DNA of 64,000 bases, taken from assembly GCF_035918015.1 (NCBI RefSeq), contig NZ_CP109132.1, forward strand, positions 3,658,001 to 3,722,000, read 5' to 3'. This DNA comes from Streptomyces sp. NBC_01754. GTDB lineage: Bacteria > Actinomycetota > Actinomycetes > Streptomycetales > Streptomycetaceae. Within the stretch, counting starts at the first letter, position 1; the number at the start of each line of letters is the position of its first letter. The position numbers and the translations under genes are program-made. This document shows, piece by piece, positions 47,952-56,698 of this stretch. Below the pieces are notes generated by a model. The model did no database searches and was not told the origin of the DNA. It was given only the letters and a program-made list of their open reading frames with translations.

Positions 47952-49508
47952 TCAGCCGACGAGCGCGTCGGGCTTGCCCTCGCTGCGCGGCCGTTCGTCA
48001 ACCATTTTGCCCCACACGATCATTCGGTACGTACTCGTGAATTCCGGCGTACACGTCGTCAGGGTGACGTACCTGCCCGGACCGGTGAAACCGGAACCCT
48101 GCGGCACGTCGTCGATCACCGCGACGTTGGACGGTGCCGTCTGGGGAAGGATGCTGGTCATCTCGTACGTGTAGTACGCGTCCTGGGTCTCCACCACGAT
48201 CGGGTCACCGGGCTTCAGCTTGTTGATGTACCGGAACGGCTCGCCGTGGGTGTTGCGGTGCCCCGCCACCGCGAAGTTGCCCTGCTTCGCCGACGGCATC
48301 GCGGTCTTCAGCGTGCCCTCGGAGTAGTGGCCGACCATCCCTCGGTCGAGCACCTTCTCCTTGTTGATGCCCTCGGCGATCGGTGCGACGACGTCCAGCT
48401 TCGGGATGTGCATGATGGCGAAGCCCTGGCCGGGCTCGAAGGCGCCCGGGGTGCGCGCCCCGCTCGCCCATCGGTCCTGGATCCTGTGTGTCTCACGGCC
48501 GGCGATCTGGTCGGCGCGGACGTTGGTCCACCACAGCTGGTAGGTGACGAAGAGGAGCATCAGGACGCCGAAGGTGATGAACACCTCCCCGACGACCCGG
48601 CTGGCCACGACGGCCGGGCTGTCCTTCGCGGCCCGGGCCGCCCGCCTGGCCTCCAGACGTGACATCGGTGCCGCCGGCGGCCCGGCGGACACTTCTGCCC
48701 GGCCTGGTTCCGGACGGCGTCGTCCGCGCCCCTTCGCCGCCCGCCGGCGCTCGGCCCGTCCGCCCGTCGGCACCGCCCGCGCCTGGTCCCCCTCCCGCTC
48801 CGCCTCAGGACCGGCGGACGGGGCGGAGCCGAGGTCCCCGAAGTCGTCGCGGTCGCCGGGGCTGTCGAGTGCGTCGTAGTCGTCGCCGTCGCCGACATCA
48901 CCGCCGCCGGACGCGTCCCGGCTCCCGACGGCAGGCAGGACGACGGTCTCGTCGGGGATCGCCGGGGCGACCGGGGCCCTCTCCCCGTACGGCGCGAAGC
49001 CGTGCTCCACGTCCCCCGTCGGCGGACCGGCCTGCGGAAGCTGAGAGGTCAGGGCGGTCTGCGGGACCTGGGCCTGCGGGGCCGGAGCGGCCTGCCGCAC
49101 CGGGGCCTGAGGGACAGGCACGGCCTGCGGGACCCGAGGCGGCTGCGCGGCCCGCTGTGGGTCGGCGGCCCGCGGTGGGTGGGCGGCCTGGGAGGCGGGG
49201 TACGGCTCCTGGGGGCCGTACCAGTCCCGTCGGTAGCCCTCCGGGTCGTACCACTCGTCAGGCGTCTCCACGGGCTGCTCAGCGCCCTGCTGGGCCGTCG
49301 GCGCGCTCGTCGCCCCCGTGCCCCCCTCGCCGCGCTCCGGGGCCGTCTCCGCCCGGAACCAGGGGGAGGTGTGCCGGCCCGGGACCGGCAGCGGATCGTT
49401 CAGCGGGTCCGCGAGCCGGTCCACCGCCGCCTCGAAGGTGCCGTCGGCCTCATACGCTCCCCGCGCGAACGGGCCGCCGCCGTCGCGCTCGGGGCCCGGT
49501 GGGGTCAC
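47952..49508 (-). CDS. srtE1: Class E sortase with long N-terminal cytoplasmic extension (SrtE1 position)
   Basis: 518 aa from GTG 49508, which overlaps the amidotransferase stop (GTGA). The first 310 residues are disordered: an acidic start, WYDPEGYRRDWYGP, a Pro/Gln/Ala-rich run (about 115-180) and an Arg/Glu region. Then one membrane helix and the catalytic domain with AVAGHRNTHG (His), TLTTCTP (Cys) and TSTYRMIVWG (Arg). The extension is far longer than the family core and may be a regulatory or scaffold part. Confidence 0.92.
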   Translation of the reverse strand: MTPPGPERDGGGPFARGAYEADGTFEAAVDRLADPLNDPLPVPGRHTSPWFRAETAPERGEGGTGATSAPTAQQGAEQPVETPDEWYDPEGYRRDWYGPQEPYPASQAAHPPRAADPQRAAQPPRVPQAVPVPQAPVRQAAPAPQAQVPQTALTSQLPQAGPPTGDVEHGFAPYGERAPVAPAIPDETVVLPAVGSRDASGGGDVGDGDDYDALDSPGDRDDFGDLGSAPSAGPEAEREGDQARAVPTGGRAERRRAAKGRGRRRPEPGRAEVSAGPPAAPMSRLEARRAARAAKDSPAVVASRVVGEVFITFGVLMLLFVTYQLWWTNVRADQIAGRETHRIQDRWASGARTPGAFEPGQGFAIMHIPKLDVVAPIAEGINKEKVLDRGMVGHYSEGTLKTAMPSAKQGNFAVAGHRNTHGEPFRYINKLKPGDPIVVETQDAYYTYEMTSILPQTAPSNVAVIDDVPQGSGFTGPGRYVTLTTCTPEFTSTYRMIVWGKMVDERPRSEGKPDALVG

Positions 49509-50143
49509 GCGACGGCCTTGCCCACCACCGGGGCGAGCCCCGCCGACCTCGCGACGGCCCCGGTGTCGCCACACCGCACGAGCCAGTTGGCCAGCATCAG
49601 GTGCCCGTGCTCCGTGAGCACCGACTCCGGGTGGAACTGCACACCCTCCACCGCCAGTTCACGGTGGCGCAGCCCCATGACGATCCCGTCGGCCGTACGC
49701 GCCGTGATCTCCAGCACGTCGGGCACGGCCGCCGGTTCGGCGGCCAGGGAGTGGTAGCGCGTCGCGGTGAACGGGGACGGCAGACCGGCGAACACACCCT
49801 CGCCCCCGTGGAACACCGGAGAGGTCTTGCCGTGCAGCAGCTCCGGCGCCCGGCCCACCACACCGCCGTACGCCACGGCCATCGACTGCATGCCCAGGCA
49901 GACCCCGAAGACCGGGACACCGGCGCCCGCGCAGTGGTGCACCATCTCGATACAGACGCCCGCCTGCTCGGGTGTCCCGGGACCCGGTGAGAGCAGGACG
50001 CCGTCGAAGCCGTCCTCCGCGTGGGCGGTGGTCACCTCGTCGTTGCGCACCACCTCGCACTCGGCGCCGAGCTGACAGAGGTACTGGACGAGGTTGTAGA
50101 CGAAGCTGTCGTAGTTGTCGACGACGAGAACGCGCGCGCTCAC
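49505..50143 (-). CDS. pabA: Aminodeoxychorismate/anthranilate synthase glutamine amidotransferase subunit
   Basis: 212 aa. Class I amidotransferase: VLVVDNYDSFVYNLVQYL at the start, nucleophile in VFGVCLGMQSM, His/Glu in VQFHPESVLTEHG. Makes ammonia from glutamine for chorismate amination in folate (PabA) or tryptophan (TrpG) synthesis; often one protein serves both. GTG 50143 overlaps the stop of the small upstream gene. Position beside pknB and sortases is conserved in actinobacteria. Confidence 0.94.
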   Translation of the reverse strand: MSARVLVVDNYDSFVYNLVQYLCQLGAECEVVRNDEVTTAHAEDGFDGVLLSPGPGTPEQAGVCIEMVHHCAGAGVPVFGVCLGMQSMAVAYGGVVGRAPELLHGKTSPVFHGGEGVFAGLPSPFTATRYHSLAAEPAAVPDVLEITARTADGIVMGLRHRELAVEGVQFHPESVLTEHGHLMLANWLVRCGDTGAVARSAGLAPVVGKAVA

Positions 50144-50325
50144 CGGCCGGCCCCCGCTCCGGCGCCCTGGCCGTCCACCGTGACGTCGCCGAACGGCAGC
50201 AGCGGCTCCGCCCAGGGGAAGACGTACTGGAACAGCGTGTAGACGACCGCCAGGACCAGGACGAGTGCGATCAGCCCCCGAACCCACGCGTTACCCGGCA
50301 GATGCCGCCAGATCCAGCCGTACAT
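50140..50325 (-). CDS. Small single-helix membrane protein
   Basis: 61 aa. WIWRHLPGNAWVRGLIALVLVLAVVYTLF region gives one membrane helix, followed by a proline/acid segment and a Gly-Ala tail. GGAGGGG lies 5 nt before ATG 50325. No known function. Stop overlaps the amidotransferase start. The IS element ends 35 bp upstream of this start codon. Confidence 0.8.
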   Translation of the reverse strand: MYGWIWRHLPGNAWVRGLIALVLVLAVVYTLFQYVFPWAEPLLPFGDVTVDGQGAGAGAGR

Positions 50326-50360
50326 GCTGTCCCCTCCATTCGGTACGGCACCAGACTAGA

Positions 50361-52135
50361 CCCGTACTTCGCGGGTCGTTGATTTAGGTCTGTGGCCAGC
50401 GGGTTTGTGTGATGTCGGTGTCGAGGAGGTCGAGGAGGTGGAGTTGGACGCCGCGGTTGATCTGGACAGTTGGCGGGTCAGTGATGTTGCCGATCCGCAG
50501 GGTGAGTTCGCCGAGGTGATAGAGGATCATCCGGCCGGTGGGGCGGACGCGGCGGTTGTCCGGGTAGAGGCCGGTCATGGTCTCTTCGGGGCCAAGCGCG
50601 CGTCTGACTTGCCGCTCGATCAGGCAGAAAACCAGCAGGGCCAGGCAGATCACCTGGATCAGCGCGGCGACGCGCCGGTTGTGCTGCACGAAGACCGGTG
50701 CGACCGCGAGGGGGCCCTTGAAATCGTGGTAACGGCGTTCGACCTCGCCCTGGCCTTTGTAGTGGATCAGTACCTGGGCCGGGCCGGCCTTCTCGGCCGG
50801 GATGCTGGTGATGAGGGAGTACCAGCCGTCGACGGCTGCTTCGGCTGTGAGGATGTCCTGGTCGAAGTGCCAGGCAAGGCCGGGGGTGCCGTGCTCGTCC
50901 TCGGTGATCTGCCAGCGCAGGCAGGAGATGACACGGCGCTTGGCTGTGATGACGCCAATCCGGGCGACGATCTTCTCGCGGGTCTTGTAGTGCCGTCCGC
51001 CCGCGGCGGCGGCGAGTTTGGCGAGGTCTTCAGTGGCCTTCGCCAGCCGTTTGGCCCGGGCTGCCTGCTGGCCTGCCGCAACGGCGGTGGAATGGACCAG
51101 GATCCGGCGCACGGTCAGCAGCGGGTCGCTCTTGCGGCGGCCGGCCAGCGTGTGAAGATCCTCCAGGACCCGGTATGTCTCCCGTTCCGTCTCCGGTTTC
51201 CTCTCGTCCCGCCCGGGCACCCAGCCGACAGGATCGGCCCCCTGGGAATCCTGGACCGCGTAGACGTCGTCCTTGATCTGCGCGGCCGGCACGGGCGCGA
51301 TGAACTCCACCCCAGCCTCCAGCAGGGCCGTGATGTTGGAGTAGGACACCAGCTTGGAGTCGGCGACCATCAAGAACTCCTGGGCACCGGCCATCGCCTT
51401 CAGATCGTTCATCGCTCCGACGACCTGGCTGACCTCGGCCGCGGCGCCGCTGAAGACCCTGGAGTGCACGGGGATACCGCCGTCGGCGGCCACCGCGAGC
51501 CCGGCCTGGACCTGTTTGAGGTCCACCCGCCGGTCCTTGGGATGCCCGTTGCAGGCAATGAACGGATACCGCTCGTCCTGGTCCTCGACGGGGAAGGCAC
51601 CGTGGACGGACATGCTGGTCATGTCCCAGTGCAGCCGGGAGACGTCGATCCCGAACTCGGTGATCGCCCGCGCGCCGACAGTACCGGCGATGGCCTCCAG
51701 CTTGGGCGCGATCGCGTCCAACGCGCGGGCCAGACGGTCGTCGTTGAGCAGGTCCGGCGTGATGCCGAAGACCTCCTCCACCGCCCAGGTGCGGGCCCAG
51801 TCCCCGACCCGCACCAGCGGTGCGGGCGACGTCAGCCTATTGGCCACCAGCGCCTCGATGACCTGCCCGTGCGTCAGATGAGCACTCGCACCACCCGGAC
51901 ACAACTCATCGACGACCCCAGCCACATCCAGCCGGCGCAGAAACTCGGCAGCGACAGGCAGAGCGCCCAGACGCTTCTCCACCACGGACGTCACCACACA
52001 CTCAAGGCGCTGACGCTGAGACCGTGGACGCGGGGACCGGGAAGTCATCGACACACCCGGACCAACGCGCACGACCGGCCCAGGACACTCCCGGACCGGT
52101 CACACCATACGAATCAACGACCCGCGAAGTACGGG
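50361..52135 (-). mobile_element. Complete IS1634-family insertion sequence
   Basis: 1775 bp. Perfect 24-bp terminal inverted repeats at 50361-50384 and 52112-52135 (outer end CCCGTACTTCGCGG). A 6-bp target duplication ACTAGA flanks it at 50355-50360 and 52136-52141. The transposase frame is intact and the repeats are identical, so insertion is recent. It splits what should be a DUF881-small protein-pabA-sortase transcript. Confidence 0.96.
50384..52048 (-). CDS. IS1634-family DDE transposase
   Basis: 554 aa from ATG 52048 (GTG 52072 possible). Basic N terminus, then DDE domain: first Asp in LHWDMTSMSVHG, second in FLMVADSKLVSYSN, Glu in GQGEVERRYHDFKGPL (Y-x-x-x-K type context). Stop codon overlaps the last base of the left inverted repeat. 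The gene occupies nearly the full element, with no passenger gene. Confidence 0.94.
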   Translation of the reverse strand: MTSRSPRPRSQRQRLECVVTSVVEKRLGALPVAAEFLRRLDVAGVVDELCPGGASAHLTHGQVIEALVANRLTSPAPLVRVGDWARTWAVEEVFGITPDLLNDDRLARALDAIAPKLEAIAGTVGARAITEFGIDVSRLHWDMTSMSVHGAFPVEDQDERYPFIACNGHPKDRRVDLKQVQAGLAVAADGGIPVHSRVFSGAAAEVSQVVGAMNDLKAMAGAQEFLMVADSKLVSYSNITALLEAGVEFIAPVPAAQIKDDVYAVQDSQGADPVGWVPGRDERKPETERETYRVLEDLHTLAGRRKSDPLLTVRRILVHSTAVAAGQQAARAKRLAKATEDLAKLAAAAGGRHYKTREKIVARIGVITAKRRVISCLRWQITEDEHGTPGLAWHFDQDILTAEAAVDGWYSLITSIPAEKAGPAQVLIHYKGQGEVERRYHDFKGPLAVAPVFVQHNRRVAALIQVICLALLVFCLIERQVRRALGPEETMTGLYPDNRRVRPTGRMILYHLGELTLRIGNITDPPTVQINRGVQLHLLDLLDTDITQTRWPQT

Positions 52136-52172
52136 ACTAGAGGGCCGGGGTGCGCGAGCGGGACGGATACGG

Positions 52173-52940
52173 CTACTCCACGGGCTGGGCGTAGTGGAGG
52201 TCGACCGTCCCGGAGTAGCCGGGGAGCGTCACCTGGTCCTTCTCCTCGACCTTCCAGCCGAGCCCGTACGCCTTCACGTACAGCTGGTAGTTCTGGATGG
52301 CCGAGGAGTCGTCGAGGGCCTTCCGGAGGGCGGACCGGTCGCCGACCGCGGTGATCCGGTACGGCGGCGAGTAGACCCGGCCCTGGAGGATCAGTGTGTT
52401 GCCGACGCAGCGCACCGCGCTGGTGGAGATCAGCCGCTGGTCCATCACCTGGACCCCTCGGGCGCCGCCCTCCCAGAGCGCGTTGACGACGGCCTGGAGG
52501 TCCTGCTGGTGGATGACCAGGTCGTTCGGCTGCGGTTCGGGATAGCCGGGGTTGGCGGTGGCGTCCGGCGGGGCGTCGTTCAGCGTGACGGTCAGGGCGG
52601 CCCCGCCGAGCTTCGTGGTACCCGCCGCCTTCTCCAGCGCGTCGAGCTTCGCGTCCTCCGCCTCCGTGCTCCGGTCGTCGCGCCGGGCCAGGGCGTCGAT
52701 GTCCGCACGCACGGCGGCCGTCGACGCGTCCAGCTCGGCGTTGTTCTCGCTGCGCTGCTGAATGAGGTCGGAGAGCTTCAGCAGGGAGGAGTCCGTGCGG
52801 ATATCGGTACCCTTGGCCGTATTCGCACTGGTGACGAAGATCAGCCCCGCGAGGGCGAAAACGGCAGCCGTGAGCGTTTGGGCCGGCCACCGGGACCCGC
52901 GTCGGGCCGGACCTCGGGGAGAGTCGGCGAAATTGCTCAA
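52173..52940 (-). CDS. DUF881 family membrane protein
   Basis: 255 aa. One N-terminal helix (LTAAVFALAGLIFVTSA), a coiled-coil stretch (KLSDLIQQRSENNAELDA, about 55-100), and the DUF881 domain (LVIHQQDLQAVVNALWEGGA, STSAVRCVGNTL). Such proteins lie at division loci in actinobacteria and may be divisome accessory factors. The start is TTG 52940, with AAGGAG about 11 nt upstream; no ATG or GTG fits better. Divergent from crgA. Confidence 0.85.
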   Translation of the reverse strand: MSNFADSPRGPARRGSRWPAQTLTAAVFALAGLIFVTSANTAKGTDIRTDSSLLKLSDLIQQRSENNAELDASTAAVRADIDALARRDDRSTEAEDAKLDALEKAAGTTKLGGAALTVTLNDAPPDATANPGYPEPQPNDLVIHQQDLQAVVNALWEGGARGVQVMDQRLISTSAVRCVGNTLILQGRVYSPPYRITAVGDRSALRKALDDSSAIQNYQLYVKAYGLGWKVEEKDQVTLPGYSGTVDLHYAQPVE

Positions 52941-53076
52941 CGTACCCTTATCTCCTTATGCGCCACGGAAGCACTACGCTAACGGACGCCCCGGGGAGGC
53001 AGCATTCCCCCTCGCGCCCCGGCGCCAGCCACAGATCTCTGCGCGGTAACGCAGCGCATCGACAGGAGAGTCCCTC

Positions 53077-53331
53077 GTGCCGAAGTCACGTATCCGCAAG
53101 AAGGCCGACTTCACGCCCCCTCCGGCGAAGCAGTCCACCAACATAAAGCTGACCAACCGCAGTTGGGTGGCGCCGGTGATGCTGGCGCTCTTCCTGATCG
53201 GTCTGGCGTGGATCGTCGTCTTCTACGTGACCGAGGGCGACCTGCCGATCAGCGCGCTGGACAACTGGAACATCGTCGTGGGCTTCGGGTTCATCGCAGG
53301 CGGCTTCGGCGTCTCCACACAGTGGAAGTAG
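53077..53331 (+). CDS. crgA: Cell division protein CrgA
   Basis: 84 aa. [14 protein letters not shown] start, two membrane helices ([20 protein letters not shown] and [17 protein letters not shown]). CrgA controls septum placement in Streptomyces and recruits division and elongation proteins. GTG has GGAGAG 6 nt upstream. Placed near oriC as in other actinomycetes. Confidence 0.95.
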   Translation: MPKSRIRKKADFTPPPAKQSTNIKLTNRSWVAPVMLALFLIGLAWIVVFYVTEGDLPISALDNWNIVVGFGFIAGGFGVSTQWK

Positions 53332-53419
53332 GCCTCCGGGTCCGCGTCCCGTCCGGGGTCGGACTCCGGGGCCGGCTCCGGTGTCGGTTCCGGGGCCGGC
53401 TCCTCGTCCGCCCCTGAAG

Positions 53420-53631
53420 TTACCCACAGAGTTATCCACAGTCGGGGGAAAAGGTCAGACGATCTGTGGATAACTTCCCTCCATGTTGACGCCGATGTGA
53501 CCGCACCCCGTGCACCCTGCCTCATCCGGGGCCGGTACGCCCCTTGTCCTGCCTGGAAAAACCCGGCTCAGCGACAAGGGGCACACACGTTCCCCACGTC
53601 ATGCACAAGTTTCGGCACACTCTGTGGACAA
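53420..53631. other. DnaA-box cluster between crgA and the rhomboid gene
   Basis: TTACCCACA (53420-53428), TTATCCACA (53432-53440), reversed TGTGGATAA (53465-53473) and TGTGGACAA (53623-53631); two weaker candidates lie between (53544, 53590). Together the 327-bp gap 53332-53658 has no gene. A DnaA-titration or replication-control role is inferred. Confidence 0.75.
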
Positions 53632-53658
53632 CTATGATCATCGAGCAACCGCTTCCGC

Positions 53659-54573
53659 TCAGGTAAGGGCTGCGGTCCGTCCCAGTACGATCACCACGAC
53701 CGCCACCAGCACCAGAACGCAGGTGCCGAACTGCACGAGGTCCCGGTGAGCGCGGGGTGCGTGCACCATGGCGACGGCCATCACCGCACCGGCGGCCAGG
53801 CCGCCCAGGTGCGCCTGCCAGGCGATCGAGCCCCAGGGGTTGAAGGTGAAGATCAGGTTCACCACGAGCAGCGCGAGCACCGGGCGCATGTCGTAGTTCA
53901 TCCTGCGCATGAGGACGACCGTGGCACCCAGCAGCCCGAAGATCGCGCCCGAGGCACCGAGCGAGCCCTGCGCGGGGTCGGAGATCCAGTAGGTGAGCGC
54001 ACTGCCCGCGAGCCCGGAGAGCAGGTAGAGCGCCAGATAGCGCACCCGCCCCAGAGCCGCTTCCAGCGGCCCGCCCAGCCACCACAGCCCCAGCATGTTG
54101 AAGGCGATGTGCCACACCTCCTGGTGCAGGAACGTCGACGTGAGCAGGCGGTACCACTGCCCCTCGGCCACCCCCTCGATCCCGGCCGACGGATCCCCCG
54201 TGTACGCCCGGCCGAACAGCATCAGGTCCTCGACCAGACGGCCGTGGAGACGGTGGTCGACGATCCAGACCACGACGAAGACCGCGAGGTTGAGGGCGAG
54301 CAGGATCTTGGTGATCAGCCGCGGGTCGGCCGCCACGCTGCCGCCCGCCAGAGTGCGCGGCCGGCTCGCGGCCGGGTGGTGCCCCGTACCGAAGCCCTCA
54401 CGGACACACGCGGGACACTGGAAACCCACCGAGGCGTCGATCATGCACTCCGCGCAGACCGGCCGCTCGCACCGCACGCAGCGGACCCCCGTCTCCCTGC
54501 CCGGGTGCCGGTAGCAGGTGAGCGCACCGCCCGCAGCCGCGGCCCCGTCCCGGTCGTCCGGCTGCTGCTCCAT
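53659..54573 (-). CDS. Rhomboid intramembrane serine protease with N-terminal zinc finger
   Basis: 304 aa. N-terminal B-box-type zinc motif (CYRHPGRETGVRCVRCERPVC through CPACV), then a rhomboid domain of six or seven helices. Catalytic Ser in GASGAIFGLLG and His in WQAHLGGLAAG, plus WHIAFNMLGLWWLGG. Cleaves membrane proteins within the bilayer; substrate unknown. Actinobacterial rhomboids with this finger are common next to cyclophilin genes. Confidence 0.93.
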   Translation of the reverse strand: MEQQPDDRDGAAAAGGALTCYRHPGRETGVRCVRCERPVCAECMIDASVGFQCPACVREGFGTGHHPAASRPRTLAGGSVAADPRLITKILLALNLAVFVVVWIVDHRLHGRLVEDLMLFGRAYTGDPSAGIEGVAEGQWYRLLTSTFLHQEVWHIAFNMLGLWWLGGPLEAALGRVRYLALYLLSGLAGSALTYWISDPAQGSLGASGAIFGLLGATVVLMRRMNYDMRPVLALLVVNLIFTFNPWGSIAWQAHLGGLAAGAVMAVAMVHAPRAHRDLVQFGTCVLVLVAVVVIVLGRTAALT

Positions 54574-54709
54574 CGGTCACGGCCCCTTCGGTCCTTGTCC
54601 GGCCTACCCGCGAGGCGGCGCACATGCCGCCCCCGCCCGCCCGTCGTATACCGGTCCGTCGTGTAACAGTACGGACGAACAGGGCGACAAGTTCCCGAAC
54701 CGGCCGGCC

Positions 54710-55237
54710 TCAGCGCAGCTCGATGACCACCGACTCCAGCACCACGTCGCGCAGCGGACGCTGGGTGCGCGGGCTGGTCGGGACCGCGGCGATGGCGTCG
54801 ACCACCCTCCGGGCCGCCTCGGTCGCCACCCCGCCGAAGATCGTGTGCTTTCCGGTCAGCCAGGCCGTGGGGGACACCGTCACGAAGAACTGCGAGCCGT
54901 TGGTGCCCGGGCCCGCGTTCGCCATCGCGAGCAGATACGGCTGGGTGAAGGCCAGGTCCGGATGGAACTCGTCGGGGAACTCGTACCCCGGACCGCCCGT
55001 ACCGTTGCCCAGCGGGTCGCCGCCCTGGATCATGAAGTCGCCGATGACGCGGTGGAAGACGGTGCCGTCGTAGAGCCGGTCCATGGACTTCGCACCGGTC
55101 GCCGGATCGGTCCATTCCCGCTTCCCGGTGGCGAGCTCGACGAAGTTCCTGACCGTCCTGGGAGCGTGGTCCGGCAGGAGCCGGATCGCGATGTCGCCCT
55201 GGCTGGTCCTCAAGGTGGCGTAAAGCTGCTCGGCCAC
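54710..55237 (-). CDS. Cyclophilin-type peptidyl-prolyl isomerase
   Basis: 175 aa from GTG 55237 (GGAGGG 6 nt upstream). Complete cyclophilin core: FHRVIGDFMIQGGDP (catalytic Arg), MANAGPGTNGSQFFVT, GKHTIFGGV. No signal peptide, so cytoplasmic. Proline isomerisation in protein folding. The 297-bp gap to the right (55238-55534) shows no gene. Confidence 0.95.
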   Translation of the reverse strand: MAEQLYATLRTSQGDIAIRLLPDHAPRTVRNFVELATGKREWTDPATGAKSMDRLYDGTVFHRVIGDFMIQGGDPLGNGTGGPGYEFPDEFHPDLAFTQPYLLAMANAGPGTNGSQFFVTVSPTAWLTGKHTIFGGVATEAARRVVDAIAAVPTSPRTQRPLRDVVLESVVIELR

Positions 55238-55534
55238 GGTCCGCCCTCCGTACGTCTGCGCTGACGAGGACCGATCCTCGCACGGCACGGCCCGGCCGAC
55301 GGCAGGTCACGGAACGCGGACCACAGGACACGTACGGCCAACTGCACGCCGGGGCCGCGCGCACCGGCCCGCACCGTGGCATGGTCGTCGCAACGCTCCC
55401 CTCGCACCCTGCCGGCGGGAAGGCCGTCCTTGACCCGGATGCCCGCCTCGCCTGGCGCACAAGGCCTCGACGGGCATGATTTCGACATGGGTGGACAGGC
55501 GGAGTACCTACCCGCCACCAAGGAGGAGGATCTC

Positions 55535-56260
55535 GTGACCCGCATCGACAGCGTGCGCGCCGCAACCTACTCGGCGAAGGACAGCGCGCAGCACGCCGCG
55601 GAAGTGGTGGCGCCCTACGCCGACACGGCCAAGGAACAGGCCGCGCACTACGCTCAGGAGGCCCGCGCACGGCTCGCGCCCAAGGTGTCGAAAGCCGCCG
55701 CTCAGGCCCGTGTCCAGTACGACGCACACCTCGCCCCACGGATCGAACAGGCGCTGACCCACGTCCCGCCCAAGGTGGACGACGCGGCGCAGCGCGCCGC
55801 GGCCCGGACGCGCTCGGCGGCCCGGAGCGCCGCCGAGTACGCCGTACCACGCGTCGAGTACGCGGTGGCCGCGAGCCGGCCCGTGGCCGAGGAGGCGACC
55901 GCCCGCAGCACGGCCGCGCTGGCGGCGCTGCGCGGCCAGGTGACGGCCAAGGAGGTCCAGAGGCTCGTACGCAGACACGAACGCCGTGCCAGGTGCGGCC
56001 GGTTCGCCAAGGGCGTCCTCGTGCTGGGCGCTCTGGCGGGCGGCGCGTTCGCGGCCTGGAAGTGGTGGGACAAGCAGGCCAACCCCGACTGGCTGGTGGA
56101 GCCGCCCGCACCCACCGAGGTGCCCGACAGCCGCACCCCGCTGAGCTCGGTGGACGGCGGCGGCTCGGCGGTGCTCGATCCGGAGGTCCGCGCCAAGCAG
56201 GACGAGGACGAGTTCGGCGAGGTCCTGCCGGACGACGGAGAACGAGGTGAGCGCCCCTGA
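55535..56260 (+). CDS. DUF5324 family membrane protein
   Basis: 241 aa from GTG 55535 with AGGAGGAGG directly upstream. Long amphipathic Ala/Arg helices (AAEVVAPYADTAKEQAAHYAQ through about residue 150, apolipoprotein-like heptads), then RFAKGVLVLGALAGGAFAAWKWW as the membrane helix, and an acidic C terminus. Function unknown. May line the inner membrane face through its helices. Confidence 0.82.
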   Translation: MTRIDSVRAATYSAKDSAQHAAEVVAPYADTAKEQAAHYAQEARARLAPKVSKAAAQARVQYDAHLAPRIEQALTHVPPKVDDAAQRAAARTRSAARSAAEYAVPRVEYAVAASRPVAEEATARSTAALAALRGQVTAKEVQRLVRRHERRARCGRFAKGVLVLGALAGGAFAAWKWWDKQANPDWLVEPPAPTEVPDSRTPLSSVDGGGSAVLDPEVRAKQDEDEFGEVLPDDGERGERP

Positions 56261-56282
56261 GGGCCGACCGCCCGGGACCGCG

Positions 56283-56331
56283 CGAGAGGGGCGCCGACAG
56301 GACCTGAGGGTTCCTGCCGGCGCCCCTCTCG
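56283..56331 (+). terminator. Terminator of the DUF5324 gene
   Basis: Stem of CGAGAGGGGCGCCG (56283-56296) with CGGCGCCCCTCTCG (56318-56331), extended by CAGGA/TCCTG inside. Confidence 0.85.
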
Positions 56332-56409
56332 GCGTCTCCGCGTACGGGGCCGGCCCCGCGGCCAACGCCCTGGACGCACCACCCAGGCAACGGCGTCCAG
56401 GCGGAAAAA

Positions 56410-56446
56410 GACCCCTCTGACCACGTTTTCACAGGTCAGAGGGGTC
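56410..56446 (-). terminator. tRNA-Ala terminator
   Basis: Perfect 13-bp stem GACCCCTCTGACC (56410-56422) with GGTCAGAGGGGTC (56434-56446), 8 nt past the tRNA 3' end. Confidence 0.87.
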
Positions 56447-56453
56447 ATTCATG

Positions 56454-56526
56454 TGGAGCCTAGGAGATTCGAACTCCTGACATCTGCCTTGCAAAGGCAG
56501 CGCTCTACCAACTGAGCTAAGGCCCC
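56454..56526 (-). tRNA. tRNA-Ala (TGC anticodon)
   Basis: 73 nt. Acceptor GGGGCCT/AGGCTCC (one G-U pair), D arm with AGCTCAGTTGGTAGAGC, anticodon stem CTGCC/GGCAG with loop TTTGCAA giving TGC, and GTTCGAATC in the T arm. Discriminator A; no encoded CCA. Confidence 0.96.
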
Positions 56527-56698
56527 GGAAAAGCGGGACGACGTCGGACACCCCCGTGTCACCACGTCTGTCGCAGAACAGAGTACCGGGTGACCCCCCG
56601 GATCCTGCAAAAGGATTGGGGCTCCCGGTCCTCAACCACCCTCCGTAAGATGCACGACGAGGTTCGCAGCAGCGAAGCCGCAGCGAAGGGGAGACGCA

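Noticed and set aside
46891..48174. 427-codon + strand frame across the sortase gene
   Set aside because: Runs over the Mrr-like remnant in the wrong frame and antisense to the sortase; no domain.
53420..53631. Possible oriC
   Set aside because: Only about four good DnaA boxes and no dnaA or dnaN flanking; the Streptomyces origin has many more boxes between those genes.
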